From positions 1 through 39,569 of the forward strand of contig JBCBKP010000031.1 in the NCBI GenBank assembly GCA_038521625.1: a stretch of 39,569 bases of DNA, given 5' to 3'. Of this stretch, positions 1 to 8,545 are shown piece by piece. Made by a program: the position numbers and the translations under genes. The notes below the pieces were generated by a model that did not search any database, was not told the origin of the DNA, and saw nothing but the letters and a program-made list of their open reading frames with translations. Position 1 is the first letter of the stretch, and every line of letters starts with the position of its first letter. The DNA is from JBCBKP01 sp038521625 (GTDB lineage Bacteria; Planctomycetota; Phycisphaerae; Phycisphaerales; UBA1924).

Positions 1-26
1 CAGGCGGGCCTGACCCAGAATCCCAC

Positions 27-117
27 TGCCTGCTGCCTGCTGCCTGCTGCCTGCTGCCTGCTGCCTGCTGCCTGCTGCCTGCTGCCTGCTGCCCGCTGCC
101 CGCTGCCTGATGCCTCT
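27..117. repeat. Heptamer tandem repeat array upstream of ruvC
   Basis: Thirteen consecutive 7-bp units. The first nine (27-89) are identical TGCCTGC. They are followed by two TGCCCGC units, one TGCCTGA and one TGCCTCT. The array ends about 40 bp before the ruvC promoter. Its degenerate 3' units match the units found inside purL (5163-5197) and before tatD (17016-17057), so it belongs to a dispersed heptamer family. It encodes nothing convincing. Confidence 0.95.
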
Positions 118-156
118 CCGCTCTCCTTCCACTCCTCCGAACCGACCCAACGGCCC

Positions 157-162
157 GATACT
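157..162 (+). promoter_or_regulatory. Putative -10 box of ruvC (leaderless)
   Basis: The hexamer GATACT ends 6 nt before the ruvC ATG at 169. No Shine-Dalgarno-like sequence lies between, so transcription would begin at or next to the start codon. No -35 match is evident. Confidence 0.45.
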
Positions 163-168
163 CCCCCG

Positions 169-725
169 ATGCGCATCCTCGGCATCGATCCCGGCACCCG
201 ACTCACCGGCTACGCCTGCGTCGAGGGTGACTGCCAGAGCCCGACGCTCGTCGAGGCCGGCGTCATCCGCCTCGTCCGCCGACAGGCCGAGACGCCACCG
301 CTCGAGACCCGCCTGCTCGAGCTCGAGCGCGACCTGACCGAGCTCATCCAACGCACCGCGCCCACCCACGCCGCCGTCGAGGCCATGTTCAGCCACGACC
401 GCCACCCGGGCACCGTCGTCAAGATGGCCCACGCCCGCGGCGTCGTCCTGCTCGCCATGCGCCGCGCCGGCCTCGAGCTCATCGAGCTCCCGCCCGCCTC
501 GGTCAAGCGGGCCATCACCGGCAGCGGCCGCGCCAGCAAGGCCCAGATGCAGGACGCCGTCGCCTCGGTCTTCGGCCTCCCGGCACCCCCGAAGCCCGCC
601 GACGTCGCCGACGCGCTCGCCATCGGCGTCTGCGGCCTCGTGCGCGCCGCCGCGCCCTTGGCCGGGGGCGTCAGTGGGGGCGTGCGTGGGGGCGGGGTCG
701 GGGGCGGGGCGAATACCATCAACGC

Positions 726-729
<4 letters not shown>
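169..729 (+). CDS. ruvC: Holliday junction endonuclease RuvC
   Basis: RuvC cuts Holliday junctions symmetrically, working with RuvAB in recombinational repair. The 186-aa product starts with the IDPGT motif, giving catalytic D7. The other three acidic residues of the RuvC site are E71 (in AAVEAMF) and D145 and D148 (in PADVADALA). The core ends near residue 160, and about 25 Gly-rich residues follow as a low-complexity tail. The ATG at 169 is favoured because IDPGT normally lies within a few residues of the start and a -10-like box sits just upstream. The stop overlaps the next ATG by 4 nt (ATGA). ruvA and ruvB are not in the window. Family assignment is secure; the G-rich DNA encoding the tail is listed separately. 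Confidence 0.95.
664..709 (+). other. G-quadruplex-forming sequence at the ruvC 3' end
   Basis: Six runs of four or five G lie at 664-668, 676-680, 688-692, 694-697, 700-704 and 706-709, with loops of 1 to 7 nt. They sit on the plus strand, which is otherwise C-rich here. The block encodes the Gly-rich RuvC tail and ends 4 bp before the -10-like box of the response-regulator gene. It would be in the promoter DNA of that gene and in the ruvC mRNA. G-quadruplex formation is inferred from sequence only. Confidence 0.6.
714..719 (+). promoter_or_regulatory. Putative -10 box of the sigma-54 response regulator (leaderless)
   Basis: TACCAT ends 6 nt before the ATG at 726 and lies inside the last ruvC codons. 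No Shine-Dalgarno is present, so the regulator may have its own leaderless transcript as well as being coupled to ruvC. Confidence 0.5.
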
Positions 730-2183
<1,454 letters not shown>

Positions 2184-2220
2184 CGCCCGGCGAGCAGCAC
2201 CGTCTCCTGAAGGCGAATAG

Positions 2221-2550
2221 ATGAATCAGACAACGAACGTCGAATGGATCGGGTTGTTCAATGTGCGTGCTCAGCCAGCGGGCGAAGAGCCGTATGCGCC
2301 CGGTTACTCCCGTGCGTTCGTCAACGTGGTAGCAAATGCGGTCGATGCGGAGTCATTTGTTCAGTTCGTGATTTCCGAGATGAATGACATGGACTTCGAT
2401 GTTCTCGGGTTTGAAGACGTGGAGACCGTCGTGGAACGAGAGTTGCGCAAGCCAATAGACGGCTTGCTCCAGACTGTTATTCAGAAGGTCCGGGACGGTC
2501 AATGGATGGCCTGGGGAGACTTCAATTCCTATCCAGATGATGAGGAGTGA
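2221..2550 (+). CDS. Hypothetical acidic protein, 109 aa
   Basis: Not recognised. The product is acidic and soluble, with no signal peptide or membrane segment. It begins VEWIGLFNVRA and ends with a DDEE tail. Predicted strand-helix alternation and the acidic tail recall small immunity-like or housekeeping unknowns, but no toxin gene is adjacent. Codon use is clearly less GC-rich than the neighbours (AAT, GTT, TTT and TCA codons are frequent), which suggests a transferred gene. The ATG is 37 nt after the regulator stop, with a weak GAAGG-like sequence upstream. It starts the accessory patch that runs to 3649. Confidence 0.7.
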   Translation: MNQTTNVEWIGLFNVRAQPAGEEPYAPGYSRAFVNVVANAVDAESFVQFVISEMNDMDFDVLGFEDVETVVERELRKPIDGLLQTVIQKVRDGQWMAWGDFNSYPDDEE

Positions 2551-2570
2551 TCGGGCTACGCTCAGATTCA

Positions 2571-2690
2571 ATGAAGTCCGGACGCATCGAGACACGCTTC
2601 GAAAAGCTCGCGCCCCAGCGCGTCGTCATGATTAATCTCGCGTTCATCAGACGATCCCTACGACTGCTCGAGCCGTCGGACACGACCTAG
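2571..2690 (+). CDS. Possible 39-aa small ORF
   Basis: The ORF begins ATG at 2571 and ends TAG at 2688-2690. The product is basic (MKSGRIETRFEKL at the N-terminus) with no recognised domain. A TACGCT hexamer (2557-2562) ends 8 nt before the ATG, matching the leaderless pattern of other genes here, which mildly supports expression. Its stop codon is the first base triplet of the duplicated purL-end repeat. It may be the truncated end of a gene that once converged on purL. Confidence 0.3.
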   Translation: MKSGRIETRFEKLAPQRVVMINLAFIRRSLRLLEPSDTT

Positions 2691-2720
2691 ACCTTCACCG
2701 TCCCCGCCACGCCTCCACCA
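2688..2720. repeat. Left copy of the duplicated purL 3' end
   Basis: This 33-bp stretch matches 3647-3680 with one single-base indel and one mismatch. It begins with the same 18 bases, TAGACCTTCACCGTCCCC. Read on the minus strand it encodes GTVKV plus stop, the true C-terminus of PurL. The two copies are in direct orientation and bracket the 292-aa gene at 2771-3649. Confidence 0.85.
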
Positions 2721-2758
2721 CCTGCATTGTCAGACGATGGAGAGGTCACGCGTCGCGA

Positions 2759-2764
2759 TATGCT
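2759..2764 (+). promoter_or_regulatory. Putative -10 box of the 292-aa secreted protein gene
   Basis: TATGCT ends 6 nt before the ATG at 2771 with no Shine-Dalgarno between them, matching the leaderless arrangement seen for rnhA, nnrD and tatD. Confidence 0.45.
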
Positions 2765-2770
2765 CAGCGA

Positions 2771-3649
2771 ATGACGAGAAAGCTCCTCAGTGCGCTGGTG
2801 TCTTGCGGCGTCGCGTCGTCGATCACGACCGCTCAGCCGACCGGGATCCCGATCGAGCGCCAGCTGTATCCCTTCGGGGCCAGCATCGGCGGCCTGTACG
2901 CCCCGCTCCACATCGACGAACTCCGCACACGCAACGATCTCGGAGCCTCCCTCCTCCGAGGCGATGTGGAAGCCGTCACCGTCGAGTCATTCAGCGCGGA
3001 CCAGAACGGACTGTCGGCAGAGCCGTCCGATGTCCTCAGGGTGACTTTCGACGAGTGCGGGAACTTCGAGTCGATCTCGAACATGTCCGTATTCGACGGC
3101 GTTCGCGAAGAGCTCGGCTCTCTGGTCGTTCAGACCGCTTACGAGCAAGGTTGCCGTCGCGACTCGGTGATCTGGCGAGACGACGACACCGAGTACGAGC
3201 TGACGCTGGGTCTCGACGATCAGGGGCGCGTCGTCTCCGGCGCAAGCGAATTCGCAGAGTGGCGCATCGACGAACGAGACGATCGGATCGAGTGTCGATT
3301 CGACCTGACCGAATTGGACGAGAGTGCGCTCTACGCTTTCGAACCCGAATCGGGCCGCATCTCACGCGGAACGTTCGGCGAAGAGCTCCCGGTCGATTGG
3401 ATCGGCGACGAACGGCTCGAGATCACCGGCGACGAGCTGCGGATCGAGATTGAGCTCGACGATCGACGAAACCCGACGCGGATCGAACTCACGCCCGGCG
3501 TATACAACGACGAGTTCCTGATGCTCTGTACCTACGACTACGACGATCGCGGGAACTGGATTGTGCTGGAGTGGTCCGCCCGAACGCGCGAAGTTGACGA
3601 GCCGAGAATCTTCCAGCGCTTCGTCCGCGAGATCGAGTACCGCGACTAG
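2771..3649 (+). CDS. Secreted beta-rich hypothetical protein, 292 aa
   Basis: Not assigned to a family. Residues 1-22 form a Sec signal peptide (basic MTRKLL start, hydrophobic core, likely cleavage after TTAQ or nearby). The rest is acidic and predicted beta-rich. A segment near the end, YDYDDRGNWI, resembles the Y-x-Y-D-x-x-G-N-W motif of RHS-like and secreted beta-sheet repeat proteins, so an extracellular or periplasmic beta-propeller-like fold is possible. The gene lies in a patch with different base composition and is flanked by a duplicated piece of the purL end. Its stop overlaps the purL stop on the other strand (palindromic CTAG). The ATG is set by the signal peptide and an upstream TATGCT box. 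Function unknown. Confidence 0.75.
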   Translation: MTRKLLSALVSCGVASSITTAQPTGIPIERQLYPFGASIGGLYAPLHIDELRTRNDLGASLLRGDVEAVTVESFSADQNGLSAEPSDVLRVTFDECGNFESISNMSVFDGVREELGSLVVQTAYEQGCRRDSVIWRDDDTEYELTLGLDDQGRVVSGASEFAEWRIDERDDRIECRFDLTELDESALYAFEPESGRISRGTFGEELPVDWIGDERLEITGDELRIEIELDDRRNPTRIELTPGVYNDEFLMLCTYDYDDRGNWIVLEWSARTREVDEPRIFQRFVREIEYRD

Positions 3650-6600
3650 ACCTTCACCGTCCCCAGCCACGCCTCCGCCAGAGCCCCGACCCCGACCGTC
3701 TCCCCGCCCACCGCAAGCGAGCCCGAGCCGTCGAGCGACCCGACGACCGACAGCGCGCCGCCGCACGCCCGCTCCGCGGCCTCGAGGCCCGCCCCGTCGA
3801 GCTCCAGCACGTACCCGCCCGAACCCTCGCCGAATGCGGCGACCAGTGGATCGTCGTGCAACCCCGACAGATCGACCGACGCGCCGAGCGTGCCGTCGGA
3901 CCCGATCAGCATCTCCGCGATCGCGCACAGCACGCCGCCGTCCGAGACGTCGTGCGCCGCGGCGACGTGCCCGCCCGCGACCAGCGACGCGATCGTCGCC
4001 GCGGTCCGCGGGTCGGCGTCGAGATCGGCCGTCCGGAGCTCGCCGCGATCACCGAAGAGCGTGCCGAAGTGCGACGCGCGCAGCGTGGTCGGCCTGCGCC
4101 CCACGAACGCGAGCGTGTTCCCGGCTCGCTTCGCCGCCATCGTCACGACACGTTCCAGATCCTCGACGATCCCCACGCCCGTGATCAGCAGCGTCGGCGG
4201 GATCTCGATCGTCCGCCCGTCCTCGGTCGTGAACTGGTTGTTCAGCGAGTCCTTCCCGCTGACGAACGGCGTCCGGTACGCCTTCGCCCCGTCGTAGCAG
4301 CCCTCCGCCGCCCGCACCAGCGACGCCAGATTCTCCGGCTTGCGGCAGCTCGGCCAGCAGAAGTTGTCCAGGATCGCGATCCGCTCCGGGTCGGCGCCGA
4401 CGCACACCAGGTTCCGCACGCACTCGTCGATCGCCGCCAGCGCCATCTCGTACGGGTCGCCGCCGCGCTGCGGGTCGCCCACGTTCGTCGCCAGCCCGCA
4501 CCCGATCGCGATGCCCCGGCCGGACCCGGGCACCGGCTCGATCACCGCCGCGTCCATCGGCCCGCGCTGGAGCGGCCCGCCCAGCGGCTTGACGACCGTG
4601 TTGCCCTGCACCTCGTGGTCGTACTGGCGGATGATCTCGTGCTTGCTCGCGATATTCGGGTGCGCCAGCAGCCTCAGCAACGCCTCCCGCGTCGTCGGCT
4701 CCGCCGCGCCGTCTCCTCCCCGACCTTCCCCGCCTCCCGAAAGTCCCGAGTGGCCGGTCCCAAGTCCCCTCCACACCGCTTCTCTGATCGGCGTCGGGAT
4801 CCCGTCGTGCAGGAACGACATCGGCAGCCGCCCGACCTCCGTCCCGCCGTAGTTCAGGATCAGCTCCGGGCCCTGCGCGCCCGACGGCGTCCCGAAGTGC
4901 CCCAGGTCCGCCAGCTCGACATGCTCCTCGGCGCAGATCCGTTTCAGCGCCTCCAGGTTCCGCGGCGGCACCGCCAGCACCATCCGCTCCTGCGCCTCGC
5001 TGATCCAGATCTCCGTGTAGCTCAGCCCGTCGTACTTCAGCGGCGCCCGCTCGAGGTGGACCTCGGCGCCGAGCTTCTCGCCCATCTCGCCGACCGCCGA
5101 GCTGAACCCGCCCGCGCCGCAGTCCGTGATCGCGTTGAACAGAGGCCCGGCGTCCCCGTCTTCCCCTGATGCCCGATGCCTATTGCCTGATCCCTCGCCC
5201 GCGACATGGTCGCGGGCCCGCAGGATCGCATCCAGGACCCGCTTCTCCTCGATCGCGTTGCCGATCTGCACCGCGTGCGCGAACTCGTCCGCGTGCGTGT
5301 CGGTGAGCTCCGCCGAGCTGAACGTCGCGCCGTGGATCCCGTCGCGCCCGGTCCGACCGCCCAGCGCGATGATCCGGTCGCCCGGCTCCGGGTCGCCGGC
5401 GATCTTGTCCGACGGCATCACGCCCACGCAGCCGCAGTAGACCAGCGGGTTGCCGACGTACCGGTCGTCGAACCACACCGCGCCGTTGACGGTGGGGATG
5501 CCCATGCGGTTTCCGTAGTCGCGCACGCCCGCGACCACCTCGCTCAGGATCCGCCTCGGATGGATGCAACCCGCCGGCACGTTATCGATGTCCGGCGTCG
5601 CCACGCAGAACACGTCCGTACTCGCGATCGGCTTCGCCGCCAGCCCCGTCCCGATGATGTCGCGGATGCACCCGCCGATCCCCGTCGCCGCGCCGCCGTA
5701 CGGTTCCAGCGCGCTCGGATGGTTGTGCGTCTCGACCTTCACGCACACCGCGTGCTCGTCGTCGAACCCGATGATGCCCGCGTTGTCCACGAAGACCGAG
5801 AGCGTCCAGTCCACCCCCTCCTCGATCAGCTCGAACGTCGCCGCCGCCACCGTCGACTTCAAGAGATTCTCGATCGTCACGCTGCCGTCGTCGTTGACGG
5901 TGTGCCCGGGCCGGCCGCGCCACCCGATCCGGTCTTCGCGACCCCGCGCCTCGGCGCCCGCGTGCCTGTAGCTGATCCGGCTCTTCAGCGTCTTGTGGAC
6001 ACAGTGCTCCGACCACGTCTGCGCCAGGGTCTCCAGCTCGATGTCCGTCGGCTCGCGGCCGAGCGTCCGGTACTCGTCACGGATCGCGCGCATCTCCTCC
6101 AGGTCCAGGAACAGGTGCGCCCCGCGGCTGAGCTTCTCCAGCGCCGCGTCGTCGAGGTCCGTGATCGGCACGCGCGTGACCTTCAGCTCGTAGCCGTGGC
6201 CCTTCGGCAGCTCCCCCGGGTGGAACGCCCCCTCGTGGATCGCCGAGACCACCGAGTTGGCCAGCAGCCGCTCGGCGATCGTCTTCGCCGCACCCGACAC
6301 GATGTCGTACCGCCGCCCCGACGAGACCTCGGCCTCGATCCCGTACAGCTCCCGCAGCGCATCGCGGACCGAGGCCGCGGTCGGGTCCATCACGCCCGCG
6401 AGCGGGTGCACCTCCAGCGTCGTCTCGCCGGGCGAGGTCTCCATCGCGCCGACGACCGCGGTCTCGGCGACCGGGTCGGCCAGCAGACCCGAGACCGCGC
6501 GCTCCACGTCCGAGTCGGAGAGCGATCCCTCCAGCAGGTACACCCGCGCCGACCTGACCGAATCGACCGCGAACCCGAGCGCACGAGCCTCTCGCAGCAA

Positions 6601-6684
6601 TCGCGAAGCCACCGGGTCGCCGGCTGTGTCGGTCGGGCGGACCTCGATGCGGATCACACGGGTCGTGCTCACGAGTGTCGTCAT
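3646..6684 (-). CDS. purL: Phosphoribosylformylglycinamidine synthase PurL with fused PurS-like N-terminus
   Basis: PurL catalyses the ATP-dependent FGAR to FGAM step of purine synthesis. The 1012-aa product opens with a PurS-like region at about 1-90 (RVIRIEVRP at the start). The two ATP-grasp-like AIRS halves follow. The metal/substrate segment THNHPSALEPYGG has its first His near residue 320. The C-terminal motif SKHEIIRQYDHEVQGN is also present. There is no C-terminal glutaminase (PurQ) domain, so a separate PurQ must supply ammonia. The ATG at 6684 is chosen over an upstream ATG at 6774 because it follows a TACGAT box by 5 nt and avoids overlap with rnhA. Two insertions (about residues 494-509 and 636-660) coincide with heptamer repeat DNA. 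The gene is divergent from rnhA and converges on the 292-aa gene. Confidence 0.93.
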   Translation of the reverse strand: MTTLVSTTRVIRIEVRPTDTAGDPVASRLLREARALGFAVDSVRSARVYLLEGSLSDSDVERAVSGLLADPVAETAVVGAMETSPGETTLEVHPLAGVMDPTAASVRDALRELYGIEAEVSSGRRYDIVSGAAKTIAERLLANSVVSAIHEGAFHPGELPKGHGYELKVTRVPITDLDDAALEKLSRGAHLFLDLEEMRAIRDEYRTLGREPTDIELETLAQTWSEHCVHKTLKSRISYRHAGAEARGREDRIGWRGRPGHTVNDDGSVTIENLLKSTVAAATFELIEEGVDWTLSVFVDNAGIIGFDDEHAVCVKVETHNHPSALEPYGGAATGIGGCIRDIIGTGLAAKPIASTDVFCVATPDIDNVPAGCIHPRRILSEVVAGVRDYGNRMGIPTVNGAVWFDDRYVGNPLVYCGCVGVMPSDKIAGDPEPGDRIIALGGRTGRDGIHGATFSSAELTDTHADEFAHAVQIGNAIEEKRVLDAILRARDHVAGEGSGNRHRASGEDGDAGPLFNAITDCGAGGFSSAVGEMGEKLGAEVHLERAPLKYDGLSYTEIWISEAQERMVLAVPPRNLEALKRICAEEHVELADLGHFGTPSGAQGPELILNYGGTEVGRLPMSFLHDGIPTPIREAVWRGLGTGHSGLSGGGEGRGGDGAAEPTTREALLRLLAHPNIASKHEIIRQYDHEVQGNTVVKPLGGPLQRGPMDAAVIEPVPGSGRGIAIGCGLATNVGDPQRGGDPYEMALAAIDECVRNLVCVGADPERIAILDNFCWPSCRKPENLASLVRAAEGCYDGAKAYRTPFVSGKDSLNNQFTTEDGRTIEIPPTLLITGVGIVEDLERVVTMAAKRAGNTLAFVGRRPTTLRASHFGTLFGDRGELRTADLDADPRTAATIASLVAGGHVAAAHDVSDGGVLCAIAEMLIGSDGTLGASVDLSGLHDDPLVAAFGEGSGGYVLELDGAGLEAAERACGGALSVVGSLDGSGSLAVGGETVGVGALAEAWLGTVKV
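3647..3680. repeat. Right copy of the duplicated purL 3' end
   Basis: This is the genuine purL terminus on the minus strand and also supplies the TAG stop of the plus-strand 292-aa gene. It is paired with 2688-2720. Confidence 0.85.
4741..4772. repeat. Heptamer-period repeat inside purL (AAGTCCC type)
   Basis: Units are AAGTCCC, GAGTGGC, CGGTCCC, AAGTCCC and a partial CTCC, with a 7-bp period. The repeat encodes part of a Gly-rich linker of PurL that most family members lack, just before the segment leading to SKHEI. Confidence 0.6.
5163..5197. repeat. Heptamer-period repeat inside purL (TGCCTGA type)
   Basis: Units are CCCCTGA, TGCCCGA, TGCCTAT, TGCCTGA and TCCCTCG. This is the same family as 27-117 and 17016-17057, here in-frame within a coding gene. 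It encodes the GSGNRHRASGED-like insertion of PurL upstream of the conserved ITDCGAGG motif. Confidence 0.75.
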
Positions 6685-6689
6685 GCGCG

Positions 6690-6695
6690 ATCGTA
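6690..6695 (-). promoter_or_regulatory. Putative -10 box of purL (leaderless)
   Basis: On the minus strand TACGAT ends 5 nt before the purL ATG at 6684. There is no room for a Shine-Dalgarno. It faces the rnhA box across a 15-bp gap. Confidence 0.5.
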
Positions 6696-6709
6696 GAGCC
6701 CTGGGGGCA

Positions 6710-6715
6710 TAGGCT
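6710..6715 (+). promoter_or_regulatory. Putative -10 box of rnhA (leaderless)
   Basis: TAGGCT ends 6 nt before the rnhA ATG at 6722, with no ribosome-binding sequence between. Together with the purL box it makes a very compact divergent promoter of only 37 bp between the two start codons. Confidence 0.5.
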
Positions 6716-6721
6716 CGCCGC

Positions 6722-7183
6722 ATGGCCGACAAGCCCACTGTCCTTCTCTTTACAGACGGCGCCTGCTCCGGCAACCCCGGCCCCGGCGGCTGGGGCTACA
6801 TCCTGAGGCACCCCGCCACCGGCAAGGAATTCGAAGACGCCGGCGGCGAACGGAACACCACCAACAACCGCATGGAGCTCACCGCGGTCATCGAGGGCCT
6901 GAGCAAGCTCAACAAGCCCAGCCGCGTCGAGCTCTACTCGGACTCGCAGTACGTCCTCAACGGCCTCGAGAAGTGGATGGCCGGCTGGAAGAAGAAGGGC
7001 TGGAAGACCGCCTCCAAGCAGCCCGTCAAGAACGTCGAGCTCTGGCAGACCCTCGACGAGCTCATCAAGAAGCACGAGGTCAGCTTCCACTGGGTTCGAG
7101 GACACCGCGGACACCCCGAGAACGAACGCGCCGACCAGCTCGCCGTCGCCGCCCGAGACCTCGCCGCCGCCGGCTCGTTCTAG
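6722..7183 (+). CDS. rnhA: Ribonuclease HI
   Basis: RNase HI degrades the RNA strand of RNA-DNA hybrids such as R-loops and Okazaki primers. The 153-aa protein has the standard E. coli-type length. The catalytic residues are D12 (LLFTDGACSGNPG), E52 (NNRMELTA), D74 (LYSDSQYV) and D138, with the flexible-loop H128 in WVRGHRGHPENERAD. The basic Trp/Lys-rich handle (GWKKKGWK, about 88-95) is present. The start is fixed by the N-terminal strand and a -10-like box 6 nt upstream. It diverges from purL. A GC-rich hairpin follows 17 nt after the stop. Assignment is secure. Confidence 0.96.
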   Translation: MADKPTVLLFTDGACSGNPGPGGWGYILRHPATGKEFEDAGGERNTTNNRMELTAVIEGLSKLNKPSRVELYSDSQYVLNGLEKWMAGWKKKGWKTASKQPVKNVELWQTLDELIKKHEVSFHWVRGHRGHPENERADQLAVAARDLAAAGSF

Positions 7184-7200
7184 GACCCCGCCAGCAGCAC

Positions 7201-7215
7201 GCGCCGCGACGGCGC
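7201..7215 (+). terminator. GC hairpin downstream of rnhA
   Basis: GCGCCG-CGA-CGGCGC forms a 6-bp stem with a 3-nt loop 17 nt after the rnhA stop. There is no T-tract, so it is only a terminator-like or mRNA-stabilising hairpin. Confidence 0.35.
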
Positions 7216-7333
7216 CCGCCCACGGCAAACGAGCCCCCGAGCCCGCTCTGTGCCTTCGTGCCCCCCTGCCGCCGTGCCCGCTCCAGCCCTCCCCCCCTCC
7301 CCAGACCGCGGGACCCGAATCCCTTCCCCCGAT

Positions 7334-7442
7334 CACCCGTGGTGGGGGTGAAGCCGTGCGGCCCGCCTGCCGACGACCTACTGGACCACCGGTGTTGGGT
7401 GGTCGCAATGGCGCGGTACCCGTCGTCCGTCGGAGACGGACG
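7334..7442 (+). promoter_or_regulatory. Structured leader upstream of pilT
   Basis: Three hairpins follow in series. CACCC/GGGTG occupies 7334-7338 and 7346-7350. GACCACC/GGTGGTC occupies 7384-7390 and 7398-7404. CGTCCGTC-GGA-GACGGACG is a perfect 8-bp stem at 7424-7442 (paired 7424-7431 with 7435-7442). The last ends 22 nt before the preferred GTG start at 7465. I could not match it to a known riboswitch, including c-di-GMP-I. A regulatory role is inference. Confidence 0.4.
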
Positions 7443-7464
7443 GCACCGCAACGAGGGCATCGAC

Positions 7465-8520
7465 GTGGACCTGCACGCCATCCTCCAAGCCGCCGCCGAC
7501 GCCGACGCGTCGGACATCCACCTCGTCGCGGGCGAGCCGCCCACGGTGCGCGTCCACCAGGTCGTCAAGCACCTCGACTTCCCCGAGATCACGGCCGAGA
7601 ACGCGCAGTCCATGTTCGAACGCATGGCCGTCGACGAGGTCCGCGCCACGCTCGACAAGCAGAAGGACGCCGACTTCTCCTACCAGGCCGACGGGCTGGC
7701 CCGATACCGCGTCAACGCCCACCGCATGCGCAAGGGCGTCGGGCTGGCGATGCGTGTGATCAAGACCAAGGTCCCGCCGCTCGAGACCCTCGGCCTGCCC
7801 GACGTCATCGAGAAGCTCACCCACCTGCCGCGCGGCCTCGTGCTCGTCACCGGCGACACCGGCTCCGGCAAGTCGACCACGCTCGCATCGATGATCAACC
7901 AGCTCAACATCCGCGAGCGCAAACACGTGCTCACACTCGAGGACCCGATCGAATACACCTTCGAGTCGGAGAAGTGCCTCATCCAGCAGCGCGAGCTCGG
8001 CGCCGACATGCCCAGCTTCGCCTCCGGGCTCAAGCACGCGCTGCGTCAGGACCCCGACATCATCCTCGTGGGTGAGATGCGCGACCTCGACACCACCGCG
8101 CTGGCGATGTCGGCCGCCGAGACCGGCCACCTCGTCTTCAGCACGCTCCACACGGTCAACGCGTCGCAGACCGTCAGCCGTATCATCGACATGTACCCCG
8201 CGGGTCAGCAGAACCAGATCCGCGCCATGCTCTCCACCACGCTCCAGGCCGTCATCTCGCAGACGCTGCTCAGCCGCGCCGACCGCCCCGGCATGTGCGC
8301 CGCGGTCGAGACGCTGCTCGTCACGCCCGCCGTGCGCAACCTGATCCGCGAGAACCGCATCTTCGAGATCCCCAACGTCATCGAGACCAACCGGGCACTC
8401 GGGATGCGCAGCCTCGACACCGCCATCGGCGAGCTCTTCGCCGACGGCAAGATCACCTGGGACGACGCGCTCGCCACCGCCGTCTACCCCGAGAAGCTCG
8501 AGAAGCAGATGGCGGCCTGA
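7465..8520 (+). CDS. pilT: PilT-type pilus retraction ATPase
   Basis: A hexameric cytoplasmic ATPase that depolymerises type IV pili. Numbered from the GTG at 7465 (351 aa), it shows an N-terminal PAS-like half with ADASDIHLVAG, Walker A GDTGSGKST (130-138), Asp box and Walker B DPDIILVGEMRD (196-207), and His box TGHLVFSTLHT (220-230). A VRNLIRE motif near 290 matches the PilT-specific AIRNLIRE, which argues for PilT rather than PilB/GspE. GAGGG (7453-7457) lies 7 nt before the GTG, and VDLHAILQ matches the usual PilT N-terminus. An in-frame ATG at 7408 lacks a good ribosome site and would place an 8-bp hairpin inside the gene. First gene of the pilus operon. Confidence 0.92.
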   Translation: MDLHAILQAAADADASDIHLVAGEPPTVRVHQVVKHLDFPEITAENAQSMFERMAVDEVRATLDKQKDADFSYQADGLARYRVNAHRMRKGVGLAMRVIKTKVPPLETLGLPDVIEKLTHLPRGLVLVTGDTGSGKSTTLASMINQLNIRERKHVLTLEDPIEYTFESEKCLIQQRELGADMPSFASGLKHALRQDPDIILVGEMRDLDTTALAMSAAETGHLVFSTLHTVNASQTVSRIIDMYPAGQQNQIRAMLSTTLQAVISQTLLSRADRPGMCAAVETLLVTPAVRNLIRENRIFEIPNVIETNRALGMRSLDTAIGELFADGKITWDDALATAVYPEKLEKQMAA

Positions 8521-8545
8521 CCGCCGGCGCCCCAGGAGACACCCG

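Noticed and set aside
27..117. Possible CRISPR array
   Set aside because: The 7-bp units are directly tandem with no spacers, and no cas genes are present.
7334..7442. c-di-GMP or cobalamin riboswitch
   Set aside because: Core conserved segments of these classes were not found. Only generic hairpins are seen.
7408..7464. PilT start at ATG 7408
   Set aside because: No ribosome site, it would include a perfect 8-bp hairpin, and the family normally begins at DLHxLL. GTG 7465 with GAGGG is better.
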